Positions 8,400 through 16,645 of a stretch of DNA of 64,000 nucleotides are shown one piece after another (the first letter of the stretch is position 1; each line of letters starts with the position of its first letter). A program made the translations under genes and the position numbers. A model generated the notes under the pieces. It did not search any database. It had not been told where the DNA came from and saw nothing but the letters and a program-made list of their open reading frames with translations. The stretch comes from Candidatus Nezhaarchaeota archaeon (GTDB lineage Archaea; Thermoproteota; Methanomethylicia; Nezhaarchaeales; WYZ-LMO8): positions 351,179-415,178 of the forward strand of contig JASFYF010000001.1 of assembly GCA_030055465.1 (NCBI GenBank), read 5' to 3'.

Positions 8400-9953
8400 G
8401 TGGAGCTTATTCACCTTCAGCCCAGAAACGTCATCAGCGGCTTATCAATAGTATTGCTCAGCTTAGGGCTAATACTGATAGCGCCTATAGTTATTGCCTT
8501 GGTATACCAAGAGCTTCGCTCATTAACTTACTTTTTAACCTCCATGTTTTTGGGGCTTGGCGTCGGCGTCCCACTTTATCGAAAACTTGGAGCTCCAAAC
8601 AAGCTTACCCTAGTTGAGGCTATGGTGATATCGAGCATAGGTTGGTTGTTGACCGCCGCTTTAAGTTCCATCCCTTACATGGGGATTCTGGGCATGGGAA
8701 TCGTCGATGCATACTTTGAGGCGTTCTCGAGCTTAACGACAACAGGGATGACTTTGATACCAATGTTGGAGGGGGCTCCTCGAGCCATACTTTTCTGGAG
8801 AGCGCTAGGCGAGTGGATAGGCGGTGCAGGTATCATGCTTTTCACGACCCTCCTCCTGTTGAGCCATGGTGGAATAGTGGCATGGCGACTCTACGTTGCG
8901 GAGGCTAGGGAAGAGAGGGTCTCCCCAACAATGAGGGGAACCATAAGAAACTTGTGGTCAATATACGTAGCCTATACCACCATTTGCGCTTTAGTGCTAA
9001 TGTTATCGGGACTCGAACCGTTTGACGCGATTTGTCATGCTCTTGCATGCCTCTCGACAGGGGGGTACTCAACGAGAACCAGCAATGTAGGCGCATTCAA
9101 CAACCTCGCCGTCGAGGTCACCCTCATGATATTTATGGTTATGGGGGCCACCAGGTTCTCACTGCATCACAAGCTGCTTACAGGAAACGTTAAGGGCTTC
9201 ATAAAGGATCCTGAGCTCAGGTTTTTCTTGCTCCTGATTACCGCATCTTCGCTGATAGTTTCATTAGACCTAACCCGCGCTTACGGCATGGGGATCCCTG
9301 AGTCCCTTCGCGTAGGATTTTTTCACACGATCTCGGTCGGGACGACTACTGGCTTCACCACGTTGGATTTGAAGTTCATGCCGCCCTTAAGTAAAGGCAT
9401 CCTGCTCTCATTAATGGTTGTAGGTGGCTGCATGAATTCAACAGCTGGAGGGATCAAGGTGTGGCGCTTTCTCGCTGTTTTAGAGGCAGCTAAAAGCGAA
9501 ATCGAAAAAACTTTAATGCCACCTGAGGCCGTGAAAAGCCTTAAAATAGATGGAAGGGTCCTAAAGGAAGAGGTAGCCTTAAAGATCACGACGTTCTTTT
9601 TCATGTACATAGCCATAGGGTTTACAGCCAGCTTGATCATGACTTCGCTTGAGGGCGATCTCTTGGGAAGCACGTCAGGCGTGTTTTCAGCCATGGCCAC
9701 TGTGGGTCCATTCTACATGTCTCCGTTGCAGCTTAGCCCAACATCAAAAGTAGTCCTAATAACGTGCATGTGGATTGGCAGGCTTGAGCTCATCCCAGTG
9801 CTGATACTCTTCATGCCTAGGCTTTGGAGGATGGTTCACCTGAAGGTTCGTGGCTTGCACGAAGATCTGAGGGAAAGCAGCTTAATGCTGCTCTACCCTA
9901 GAGTCTCGTTGAATTACAGGATGGTGGGTCGGCACCTCCTACGCATAAGATGA
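8400..9953 (+). CDS. trkH: TrkH-family potassium uptake membrane subunit
   Basis: 517 aa with about ten hydrophobic segments and the fourfold P-loop layout of TrkH/KtrB. The repeated filter-like segments end SLTTTGMT, CLSTGGYS, VGTTTGFT and MATVGPFY. It is a K+ uptake channel or symporter in the cytoplasmic membrane that works with TrkA. The tracked start is GTG at 8400, close to the TATA-like element, so the true start could be slightly downstream. Confidence 0.93.
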   Translation: MELIHLQPRNVISGLSIVLLSLGLILIAPIVIALVYQELRSLTYFLTSMFLGLGVGVPLYRKLGAPNKLTLVEAMVISSIGWLLTAALSSIPYMGILGMGIVDAYFEAFSSLTTTGMTLIPMLEGAPRAILFWRALGEWIGGAGIMLFTTLLLLSHGGIVAWRLYVAEAREERVSPTMRGTIRNLWSIYVAYTTICALVLMLSGLEPFDAICHALACLSTGGYSTRTSNVGAFNNLAVEVTLMIFMVMGATRFSLHHKLLTGNVKGFIKDPELRFFLLLITASSLIVSLDLTRAYGMGIPESLRVGFFHTISVGTTTGFTTLDLKFMPPLSKGILLSLMVVGGCMNSTAGGIKVWRFLAVLEAAKSEIEKTLMPPEAVKSLKIDGRVLKEEVALKITTFFFMYIAIGFTASLIMTSLEGDLLGSTSGVFSAMATVGPFYMSPLQLSPTSKVVLITCMWIGRLELIPVLILFMPRLWRMVHLKVRGLHEDLRESSLMLLYPRVSLNYRMVGRHLLRIR

Positions 9954-10004
9954 GGTGCATCATTGGTTTGAGGTGAACAATTTTAACCAGCATCTTCAGC
10001 AACA

Positions 10005-10850
10005 CTAAGCTCCCTTGACAACTCTATGTCGAGCTAAGTCCCCGCATCTTCTCCTCTTTGGAGATGCTACTAGAGCTAGCAGGTAGGCTGCTGAGACGGC
10101 TATGCCTATGAGGGGGCTTGGGGCTAAGTTAACGGCCAACGACAGGAAGAAGCCGAAGAAGCCAGATACCATTGATATTGCAAGCGATAGAAGTATCATG
10201 CCTTCCAAGTTGTGCGAAAACTCATAAGCAGCGGCTGCAGGAGCTATGAGTAACACCGTGGCCAGTATCACGCCAACAACTTTCACCGCCACAACGGAGA
10301 ACAGCGCCACAAGTGTTGTCATAAGGTAATGATAGGCTGAAACCCTTAAACCCATGGCTTCAGCAGCTTCGGGGTCAAACGTTATAAACTTGAACTCCTT
10401 GTAGAAGAGGCATGTACTCCCCACGCTGATTATTGAAACGGTTAAAAGAGTGAGTAGGTCGCTCCACGAAACTCCAAGCACGTCCCCAACTATGAAGGAC
10501 CAAGCGGCTGACGCATAGCTACCGGCCATGGACAGGAAAAACACGGCAAGCGCTGTGGAAAAGCCGAATATCATCCCCACCATCACATCGGCTTTGCGTT
10601 CGTTGGCGGAGCTAGCGTAGGCCGTCAAGCCCGAAAAACCTAAACTCAGCGCCAGAGCCCCGAGCAACGGATTCACGCCGCATATTATCGCCATTGATGC
10701 TCCAGCAAAAGATGAATGCGTTATAGCCGCGCTCAGAGTGGAGAAGCCTCGGAGCACCGCAAAGGTTCCCACAGTGCTTGAAACGGCGGCTGCTATGGCT
10801 ATTGCTATAATTGCCCTCCATATAAATGAGTGAAGAATCACGTCAAGCAT
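10005..10850 (-). CDS. Metal ABC transporter permease (ZnuB/MntB type)
   Basis: 281 aa with about eight transmembrane segments, matching the ABC-3 permease family that imports Zn2+, Mn2+ or related metals. The family landmark GVILATVLLIAPAAAAYE is present. The start overlaps the end of the ATPase gene by 8 bases in a permease-ATPase-binding-protein operon. The operon is divergent from nikR, so nickel is also a reasonable cargo (inference). Confidence 0.92.
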   Translation of the reverse strand: MLDVILHSFIWRAIIAIAIAAAVSSTVGTFAVLRGFSTLSAAITHSSFAGASMAIICGVNPLLGALALSLGFSGLTAYASSANERKADVMVGMIFGFSTALAVFFLSMAGSYASAAWSFIVGDVLGVSWSDLLTLLTVSIISVGSTCLFYKEFKFITFDPEAAEAMGLRVSAYHYLMTTLVALFSVVAVKVVGVILATVLLIAPAAAAYEFSHNLEGMILLSLAISMVSGFFGFFLSLAVNLAPSPLIGIAVSAAYLLALVASPKRRRCGDLARHRVVKGA

Positions 10851-11622
10851 GATGATCGAACCCCGATATTATGAGCTTTCCATCGGTTTTCGCGATGGAG
10901 ACCCTCCTGTTAAACGCATCGCTCAATAGCTGTTCGCTCAAAACTTCCCAGACCTTTCCAAAGGCCACGACTCTCCTGTTAAGCAACATAACGTAGTTGG
11001 ACAGCTCTACAACCGGGTTCAAATCGTGGACGACCATTATCAACAATACGCCCTCATCTGCCTTAGCTTTTAAAGCCCTTAAGATTACTTCCTGGGTTAC
11101 AGCATCAACTCCTGAGAGGGGTTCATCGAGTAGAAGCAGCTGAGGGTTTACTGCTAGAGCTCTAGCAATCAATACTCGTTGCTGCTGGCCACCAGACAAG
11201 TGCGCGTAGGGCTCGTCCCAGAAGTCCTCCATTTGAACCGCTTTTAATGCATCCATAGCTGCCCTGTAGTCTGCCTCAAGCAATGGATGACCCCATCCCC
11301 TTAAGGCTATCCTCCCCATGAGGACTACATCTTTAACTAGGACAGGCTTCGATGGATCCACCCTTTCCCTTTGAGGGACGTAGCCTACGTGTTTTCTAAG
11401 TTTATACCTCTCAGTTGGCACCTTGTAACCTAGAACCTCCACGTAACCCGCAATGGGCTTGATTATGCCTAGCAATGCCTTGAGAAGTGTTGTTTTACCC
11501 GACCCGTTAGGTCCAACAACCGAGAGGAATCCAGGCTCCAGCATTTTGAAGCTCACATCTTCTAACGCTAACTTGTCCCCGTAGGCTACTGAGAGATCCT
11601 CCACGATTATTGTCGGCCTCAT
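10843..11622 (-). CDS. Metal ABC transporter ATP-binding protein (ZnuC type)
   Basis: 259 aa. Walker A is GPNGSGKTTL, the Q-loop is in YVPQR, the signature is LSGGQQQR, Walker B is LLLLDEPLSG and the H-loop lies in VVHDLNP. These are the features of the ABC-3-associated ATPase. It overlaps both neighbouring transporter genes by 4-8 bases, so the three are translated together. Confidence 0.94.
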   Translation of the reverse strand: MRPTIIVEDLSVAYGDKLALEDVSFKMLEPGFLSVVGPNGSGKTTLLKALLGIIKPIAGYVEVLGYKVPTERYKLRKHVGYVPQRERVDPSKPVLVKDVVLMGRIALRGWGHPLLEADYRAAMDALKAVQMEDFWDEPYAHLSGGQQQRVLIARALAVNPQLLLLDEPLSGVDAVTQEVILRALKAKADEGVLLIMVVHDLNPVVELSNYVMLLNRRVVAFGKVWEVLSEQLLSDAFNRRVSIAKTDGKLIISGFDHHA

Positions 11623-12605
11623 CTGCGTCTCAACCTCACTATAATTATCCCTTCAATAACCGTTGCTGAAAGAAGGGCTACCAACAGGTATCGGCAGATT
11701 TCTTCGCTTGAGCTCGCCAAGCTCATCTTCCTCTCACCTATAAGGTGAGACAAGATTATCATTGTGTTGTACTTTATATACTCCGAGTAGCTGTCGACCA
11801 TTGAAGGAGGTACCCCATATACATACGCCATGGGTATCCCCGAAGCATCGGAGACCTGCTTAGCGTAGGATGCCTCGTACCCTTTGCTTTGGGTTGCCGA
11901 GACTATCATTATGTCCGAGGTGCGCGCCGCCATTATGGCATCCTTGATCCTCTGGGGGCCGGGAAGGCTTTCATGACCCACCATTATCACGTAAGATACG
12001 TTAAGACCCATCCATTCAACAAGTGGTTCAAAGTGATCCCCCGCTAGGAGGATGTTCTTGCGTTGCAGAGTCCTAGTTGTCTCGTGAAGCCAAGCTTCCA
12101 TGTTTTCTATAACATCGCAGAAAGCTTCGCATCGACTTCTATAGTATATGGCGTTGCTTGGATCTAGGTTAGACATCGCTTCCGCCACGAGCCATGCCAC
12201 ATTTTTAGCGTTAGGGGGGTATAACCATAGGTAATGTGGATTGTCGTTCCTAACGTAGATGCCACAACCAATCCAAGAGTCCCACCCCAGCACTAATCCA
12301 TGCTCTGGACTTGGAAGTTGACCTAGGAATTCCTCTTTGCCAGAGCAAACGAATAGGTCGCATGAAATAACCTTTAACGCATCAGATGGGGTTGGAGCGT
12401 AAGAATGGGGATCTACGCCAGCCGGTGCCAGGACATGTATCCTCGCACGTGAGCCAGCAACTTCCCTGACAATCATGTAGAGAGGACTTATTGTCACAAC
12501 AACGTCAAGCCCGTCATTGGACGATGCCTCAACATTGACTGGCGGGATTCCTGCTGAAGCCACCACGATTAGGAGTAAAATAGCGAGAACTAAGAGCTTC
12601 CTCAT
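11619..12605 (-). CDS. Metal ABC transporter substrate-binding lipoprotein-like protein (ZnuA family), membrane-anchored
   Basis: Cluster A-1 metal-binding protein. I start it at the ATG at 12605 (328 aa), giving MRKLLVLAIL and a clean signal peptide behind a GGAGG eight bases upstream. The tracked start at 12626 lies before that. Candidate metal histidines are in DPHSYAP, NPHYLW and GDHFEP. The His-rich loop of zinc-specific ZnuA is absent. A C-terminal transmembrane helix (about residues 300-325) and basic RLRRR tail probably hold it on the outer face of the membrane. The metal is uncertain among Zn, Mn and Ni. Confidence 0.88.
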   Translation of the reverse strand: MRKLLVLAILLLIVVASAGIPPVNVEASSNDGLDVVVTISPLYMIVREVAGSRARIHVLAPAGVDPHSYAPTPSDALKVISCDLFVCSGKEEFLGQLPSPEHGLVLGWDSWIGCGIYVRNDNPHYLWLYPPNAKNVAWLVAEAMSNLDPSNAIYYRSRCEAFCDVIENMEAWLHETTRTLQRKNILLAGDHFEPLVEWMGLNVSYVIMVGHESLPGPQRIKDAIMAARTSDIMIVSATQSKGYEASYAKQVSDASGIPMAYVYGVPPSMVDSYSEYIKYNTMIILSHLIGERKMSLASSSEEICRYLLVALLSATVIEGIIIVRLRRR

Positions 12606-12626
12606 CTTCTGGGCCTCCAAACCCAA

Positions 12627-12710
12627 GGATAACCTCGGAGGACTAATATATTAAATTTACCATAAAATTTTATCAAAAAAATTTAAAAATTTTTTACGTA
12701 AAAATAATAT
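12627..12710. promoter_or_regulatory. Divergent nikR/ABC-transporter promoter with palindromes
   Basis: This extremely AT-rich 84-base region lies between the binding-protein gene and nikR. It holds the 12-bp perfect palindrome ATAAAATTTTAT (12662-12673) and the 14-bp perfect palindrome TTTTTACGTAAAAA (12691-12704), which ends 6 bases before the nikR ATG. There is no Shine-Dalgarno before nikR, which suggests a leaderless transcript. Either palindrome could be a NikR operator; neither matches the enterobacterial GTATGA-N16-TCATAC. Confidence 0.5.
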
Positions 12711-13121
12711 ATGGTGTTAAGCTTGACAATAGTTACGTTTTCGCTCCCCCAAGACCTTGAAAAAAACCTGAACGACATCGTGAAATGCATGGGCTTCCTC
12801 AACAGATCCGAGGCAATCAGGCATGCCCTTAGATTGCTGGCCTCAGAGCTCATGGTCCTTGAAAGCCTTAAAGGCAAGGTTTTAGCGATAATAGCCGTGG
12901 TTTACAGAAGGGACTCGCAGAAAACCAAGGTCCATAGAATTCAACACGAACATGGCGACATCATAAACGCCTATTTCCACGCTCATATAGATAACAAGAA
13001 GTGCCTCGAAATAATGGTCGTCCACGGTGATGCCGAGAGGTTAAGGGGGCTTGTTAACGGGCTTAGAGGCTCAAGGGGGCTTGAGCAGATGAAAGTTGCA
13101 GTTTTAAACCGTGTAGAATAG
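12711..13121 (+). CDS. nikR: NikR nickel-responsive regulator
   Basis: 136 aa. The N-terminal ribbon-helix-helix domain (about residues 4-48) contains RSEAIRHALR. The C-terminal ACT-like nickel domain keeps all four square-planar nickel ligands: H79, H90, H92 and C98, with spacings of 11, 2 and 6 as in E. coli NikR (H76, H87, H89, C95). It is divergent from the metal ABC operon, which it likely represses when nickel is plentiful. Regulation of that transporter is inferred from position. Confidence 0.93.
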   Translation: MVLSLTIVTFSLPQDLEKNLNDIVKCMGFLNRSEAIRHALRLLASELMVLESLKGKVLAIIAVVYRRDSQKTKVHRIQHEHGDIINAYFHAHIDNKKCLEIMVVHGDAERLRGLVNGLRGSRGLEQMKVAVLNRVE

Positions 13122-13255
13122 CAGTTTGTAATCGTGCTGACGCCTGAGGTTTAAGTTGATGCCAACATGAATTTCGGTAAAAGGGCGAAAAGCAAGTTTC
13201 CAGTGCTAGGTAAGCTATTTAATTGGGTTTCCTAGGAATACCGTTGAGAGCTAAG

Positions 13256-14500
13256 ATGTACGATTACGCCAAGGTTCTAGAGCTGGAAAGAGAGCTTATA
13301 AGAAAGGAGAGGCAGATAGAGTACCTTCAACTTGAACTTAAAAGGTATCAGACAGCAATAGAAGAGCTCAGGCAGGGCATGAGGCCTGTGGGCCTAGTCC
13401 AAGATGTTGTGGAGTCCAATGCCTACGTGAGGCTTGAGGCTGGGCAGCTGTACGAGGTAACCATACCCCCAAATTTGAAGGATAAAGTGCAGCCAGGCTT
13501 GCTTGTAGTTTTAACCCCTAATAAAGGGGCTGTCTTAAACGTCGTTGAGAGAAGGCTCACGGAGAAAGATCTGTGGAGCTTAAAGATCGAGAAGAACATA
13601 AACGTATTCTACGAAGATGTTGTTGGCCTCGATAAAGAGCTTAAAGAATTAAGGAAAGCAGTAGAATGGGTTCTAAGCCCGGCTATCAGGCACAAAAGAG
13701 AGAGCATAGTTAGAGATTCAAGGCTGTTAGAGGAGGCTGGAACCGTGCTATTGTTTGGCCCTCCGGGCACAGGTAAGACTTACATGGCTAAGGCCGTTGC
13801 GGGTTCACTAAACAAATATGGTCAGAGAACGGCATTCATAAAGGTTGAAGCTTACGAGCTCGTCTCTAAATGGCTTGGAGAGTCAGCTCGAAACGTGAGG
13901 GAACTCTTCAGGCTGGCGAGGGGAGAGGCACCGTGCATACTCTTCATCGATGAGGTGGATGCTATAGCAAGGGCTAGGACCGAAATAACATCAGATGCAG
14001 GAAGGGATGTTCAAGGAATGCTTAATCAGCTATTAACGGAGATCGGTGAAGGATTCCACGCCAACAAGGACATGGCTATAATTTTTGCCACAAACCTACC
14101 TTCAGTTATCGATCCAGCGCTTCTCGACAGAATCAGGAAAGTCATCTACGTGCCTCCGCCGAGGAGCAAAGAAGATGTTAAAAAACTATTTGATTTTTAT
14201 CTATCCAAAGTTTCAGTGGATCCCAACATATGGAAGGATGGAAAGATGACCATGGATGCCTTCGAGGAGCTCTGGAAGCTCATTAGAAGTAGAAGGCTTA
14301 TCTACGAAGTCAGCATACAGCCCCGAAACATCAAGGTTTTCGATGAGTATTGGATTACACCCAGAGACATCAAAAACATAGTGCAGGAGGCGGCTAGCGA
14401 TGCTGCCTTCCAAGAAGAAGAGCACGTAACGTTGGAGAGGCTTGTGGAGTACGTAAAGGGACTAATATCCGAGAAGCCTTCCCACATGTCGTTTTTGTGA
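13256..14500 (+). CDS. AAA ATPase of the ARC/PAN proteasome-activator type
   Basis: 414 aa from the ATG at 13256. The tracked TTG at 13223 lies on a TATA-like TATTTAATT and is less likely. It has an N-terminal coiled coil (about residues 5-40), an OB-like domain and one AAA domain with Walker A GPPGTGKT and Walker B ILFIDEVDAIA. This is the layout of proteasomal unfoldases. Two oddities: the second-region-of-homology segment reads DPALLDRIRKVIYV instead of the usual RPGRFDR form, and the C-terminus is SFL, a Phe-bearing version of the HbYX docking tail. It may feed a 20S proteasome encoded elsewhere. Confidence 0.8.
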   Translation: MYDYAKVLELERELIRKERQIEYLQLELKRYQTAIEELRQGMRPVGLVQDVVESNAYVRLEAGQLYEVTIPPNLKDKVQPGLLVVLTPNKGAVLNVVERRLTEKDLWSLKIEKNINVFYEDVVGLDKELKELRKAVEWVLSPAIRHKRESIVRDSRLLEEAGTVLLFGPPGTGKTYMAKAVAGSLNKYGQRTAFIKVEAYELVSKWLGESARNVRELFRLARGEAPCILFIDEVDAIARARTEITSDAGRDVQGMLNQLLTEIGEGFHANKDMAIIFATNLPSVIDPALLDRIRKVIYVPPPRSKEDVKKLFDFYLSKVSVDPNIWKDGKMTMDAFEELWKLIRSRRLIYEVSIQPRNIKVFDEYWITPRDIKNIVQEAASDAAFQEEEHVTLERLVEYVKGLISEKPSHMSFL

Positions 14501-14570
14501 ACAGCTAAAGCGTAGGGTCTACGCCCTTTCCCATAATCATAGAGTTCGCGCCTCCGCAAGTCTCCGCTCC

Positions 14571-15701
14571 CTAAAAAGAGTTCAGCAGGTGTAGGTTACC
14601 TACTGTGACCCTCTTCAGGTGTCTCCTCGCTGCAGCTAGGCACTCCTCCACCTGCCTTCTAGGGGTTATTGTCATATCACTCATATAGTGATCCGGGTGG
14701 AACACTAGGAGTGAATACGGGATTTCGGGGTCCAAGTTAGCGATGAATCCCGCTATCTTCTCAATTTCATCAGGTGTCACGTAGCCGGTTATAAGCGGCG
14801 TTGTGGCGCTCAATAAAGGCAAACCACGCCTTTCGCCATGAAAGGCCTCAACTATTATTTCAAAGTTCTCGTAAGCCCTCTTGTTGGGGACCCCGCTTAA
14901 TGCGTAGCTGAGCTCTTCGCTGAAGCATTTCAAGTCGAATTTTATGTTGCCTCCGCTGACCAGAGCTAGTTCAGCGGCTTTCTTGACTAAAGCGCTGTTT
15001 CCGCAACCGTTCCACTCAAAACAAATCCTTAAAACCCTGTTGCTCGGCTTTTCCTCAAGCATAATCCTAGAAACGCTTATGGCGAAGGGCAGCTGGGGCT
15101 CAGGTGAACCACCAAAAAAGCATACACATGTGCACCTCTCATTCCCTAAGACGTTGCCTAAGAGCTGGGCTGAAGACGTTTGAGGAGCCTCTGAGAGGCG
15201 TTTATGAGAAGCGTTTTGGCAAAAGAGGCAGTTGAAGTTGCAACCATAGAAGAAGACGGCGTAGTTCAGGTAGCCAACCTCGCAAAATGAGCTAACAGCA
15301 TAGCGAGGGTAACCCGCACCTGTAGCAGCCGGACAGAACCAACTTGCACAACAATTTGTTACGTGAGGGTCGTAGTACCCGTATAAGAGTGCCATACCGG
15401 TTGAGGTCTTTGACATTAATTTTCCGTTCACGTTTCTCCTCAGGCCGCAATAGCCTATCTCCCCTTCAGCCATTGAGCACTCGTTTGAACACAACGCACA
15501 CTTAACCCCGCTAGGGCTCCTAGGTGGCTTGGAGGGTAGACCGTAAGGGCTCCTAGAAGCTCTATGGGCCCTTTCAATGAAGGGAAGGGCCTCGTCGAAT
15601 CTACTTTTTATGCATTCGGCGCAGATCCTTAAAGCGCTCGAAAGATGCTTAGACCTCTTACCGCAAAGCTCGCATTTAACCTCAAAGGAGGAATTGAGCA
15701 T
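14571..15701 (-). CDS. Radical SAM protein (PflA-like), uncharacterised
   Basis: 376 aa. The radical SAM cluster motif is CNFNCLFC (CxxxCxxC) at about residues 155-162. It follows two cysteine-rich N-terminal segments (CELCGKR...CAEC and CALCSNECS...CGLR) that may bind zinc or additional Fe-S clusters. The protein resembles the pyruvate-formate-lyase-activase-like archaeal group whose substrates are unknown. It stands alone, opposite the ARC-like ATPase gene. Confidence 0.8.
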   Translation of the reverse strand: MLNSSFEVKCELCGKRSKHLSSALRICAECIKSRFDEALPFIERAHRASRSPYGLPSKPPRSPSGVKCALCSNECSMAEGEIGYCGLRRNVNGKLMSKTSTGMALLYGYYDPHVTNCCASWFCPAATGAGYPRYAVSSFCEVGYLNYAVFFYGCNFNCLFCQNASHKRLSEAPQTSSAQLLGNVLGNERCTCVCFFGGSPEPQLPFAISVSRIMLEEKPSNRVLRICFEWNGCGNSALVKKAAELALVSGGNIKFDLKCFSEELSYALSGVPNKRAYENFEIIVEAFHGERRGLPLLSATTPLITGYVTPDEIEKIAGFIANLDPEIPYSLLVFHPDHYMSDMTITPRRQVEECLAAARRHLKRVTVGNLHLLNSF

Positions 15702-15739
15702 GTAAGGGCATCTCCCCTTTCCGTTTCGGCCTAGCTCTA

Positions 15740-15800
15740 ACTTTCATTCCTTCCCTTCCCCATTCATGGGAGGGCTTTAGCCCTGAACCCGATGAAGCGA
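15740..15800 (-). repeat. Hairpin-rich stretch, possible right end of an IS607/TnpB-type element
   Basis: The minus strand reads AGGGCTAAAGCCCT, a 6-bp stem, directly followed by CCCATGAATGGGG, a second small hairpin. GC hairpins of this style are common near the 3' ends of TnpB-bearing elements, and it lies just downstream of the recombinase relic. The link to that relic is inference from position and style. Confidence 0.3.
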
Positions 15801-15847
15801 GTACCTCTACCTAACTACATAATATCTTGGGAAGGGGTTTAATACAG

Positions 15848-16075
15848 CTAGTCCCTCCAATCCTCCTTCTGGTCAGTTGAGCTTTGCCCTAGCATAAACC
15901 ACAACTTATCCCTCGGAGCTTGCTCGCCAAGAAGCCGCCTCACCTCGCTCTCAGGAAAACTCGTACTTCCTGCTAGGCGTCTTAATGAACATGATCTTCC
16001 CGGAGTAAGCCCACTTCTTAACGGCAACATAGGAAACACCGAAAATCCTCGCAACATGACCCAGTAGTGTGGATG
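15848..16075 (-). pseudogene. Frameshifted remnant of an IS607-type serine recombinase
   Basis: One minus-strand frame gives VARIFGVSYVAVKKWAYSGKI, then IKTPSRKYEF. After a frame change near 15955 the next frame gives FPESEVRRLLGEQ. This is the MerR-like helix-turn-helix at the N-terminus of IS607-family TnpA. A second frame change links VVYARA to SSTDQKED, the serine-recombinase active-site stretch (YARVSSxDQ). The sequence stops there, so most of the catalytic domain and any tnpB are gone. The 113-aa ORF in the track joins parts of this in a mixed frame and is not a real gene. Confidence 0.7.
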
Positions 16076-16172
16076 ACGTATCAATTGCATATTGTGGGCG
16101 CTGCACCTCAGCTCATAGTTGTGCAGATTGAAAAGCGATGAAGGCCTCGCCGCTCGTTTGCTGGCCAATTCA

Positions 16173-16598
16173 CTAATTGTCCATTCCAAGCCTCGCGCAC
16201 CCTCTACTTAAAGGCGGCCTCCTAGGCGGGAAGCCCTCTTCAACGTGGTTGTAGTACCTCCAGCAAACCGCGTTGCCTTTGCGCAGCTTAACTTTGTCGC
16301 ATGTGGTATCCGGAAATGTCCAGCCCCCAATGCTCTCATCATATAGGTAGAAGACCCAGCTGTGATGTAGATTTGCCCTCACGCCTTCTATTGCTATGAT
16401 CACCGCGCCCCTATGGCCAGAGGCCTCATCGGATGGGAAGAATTCAACTTCATAGGCCCCGCGAGTAGCATCAAAGACTGTGCACTCGCCTTCTCCTATT
16501 TTGACTTCCTTAACCTCTATCCTGCCTCTCCCAAAGTTGACGTAGACTGGAACCTTGAATTTCCTGCCGAAGATTCGGGGAAGCAAGTAGCGATTCAT
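16173..16598 (-). CDS. DUF4430-like protein
   Basis: 141 aa with a probable single beta-rich domain. The order TVFDATRGAYEVEF, then WVFYLYDESIGGWTFP, then VKLRKGNAVCWRYY resembles DUF4430 (transcobalamin-like) domains, where a W.yyvNg segment precedes a G-D-x-v-x-W-x-y strand. It lacks a signal peptide, unusual for that family. The proline/arginine-rich C-terminal tail borders the recombinase relic and may be altered. The function is unknown and the family call is tentative. Confidence 0.5.
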   Translation of the reverse strand: MNRYLLPRIFGRKFKVPVYVNFGRGRIEVKEVKIGEGECTVFDATRGAYEVEFFPSDEASGHRGAVIIAIEGVRANLHHSWVFYLYDESIGGWTFPDTTCDKVKLRKGNAVCWRYYNHVEEGFPPRRPPLSRGCARLGMDN

Positions 16599-16645
16599 CT
16601 TCCGGGCCCTCCAGATAAATGTATATACGTTGCTATCAATAAGTT

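Noticed and set aside
15848-16189. 113-aa ORF as an intact gene
   Set aside because: Its readable parts belong to a recombinase whose motifs jump between frames. The ORF is a mixture.
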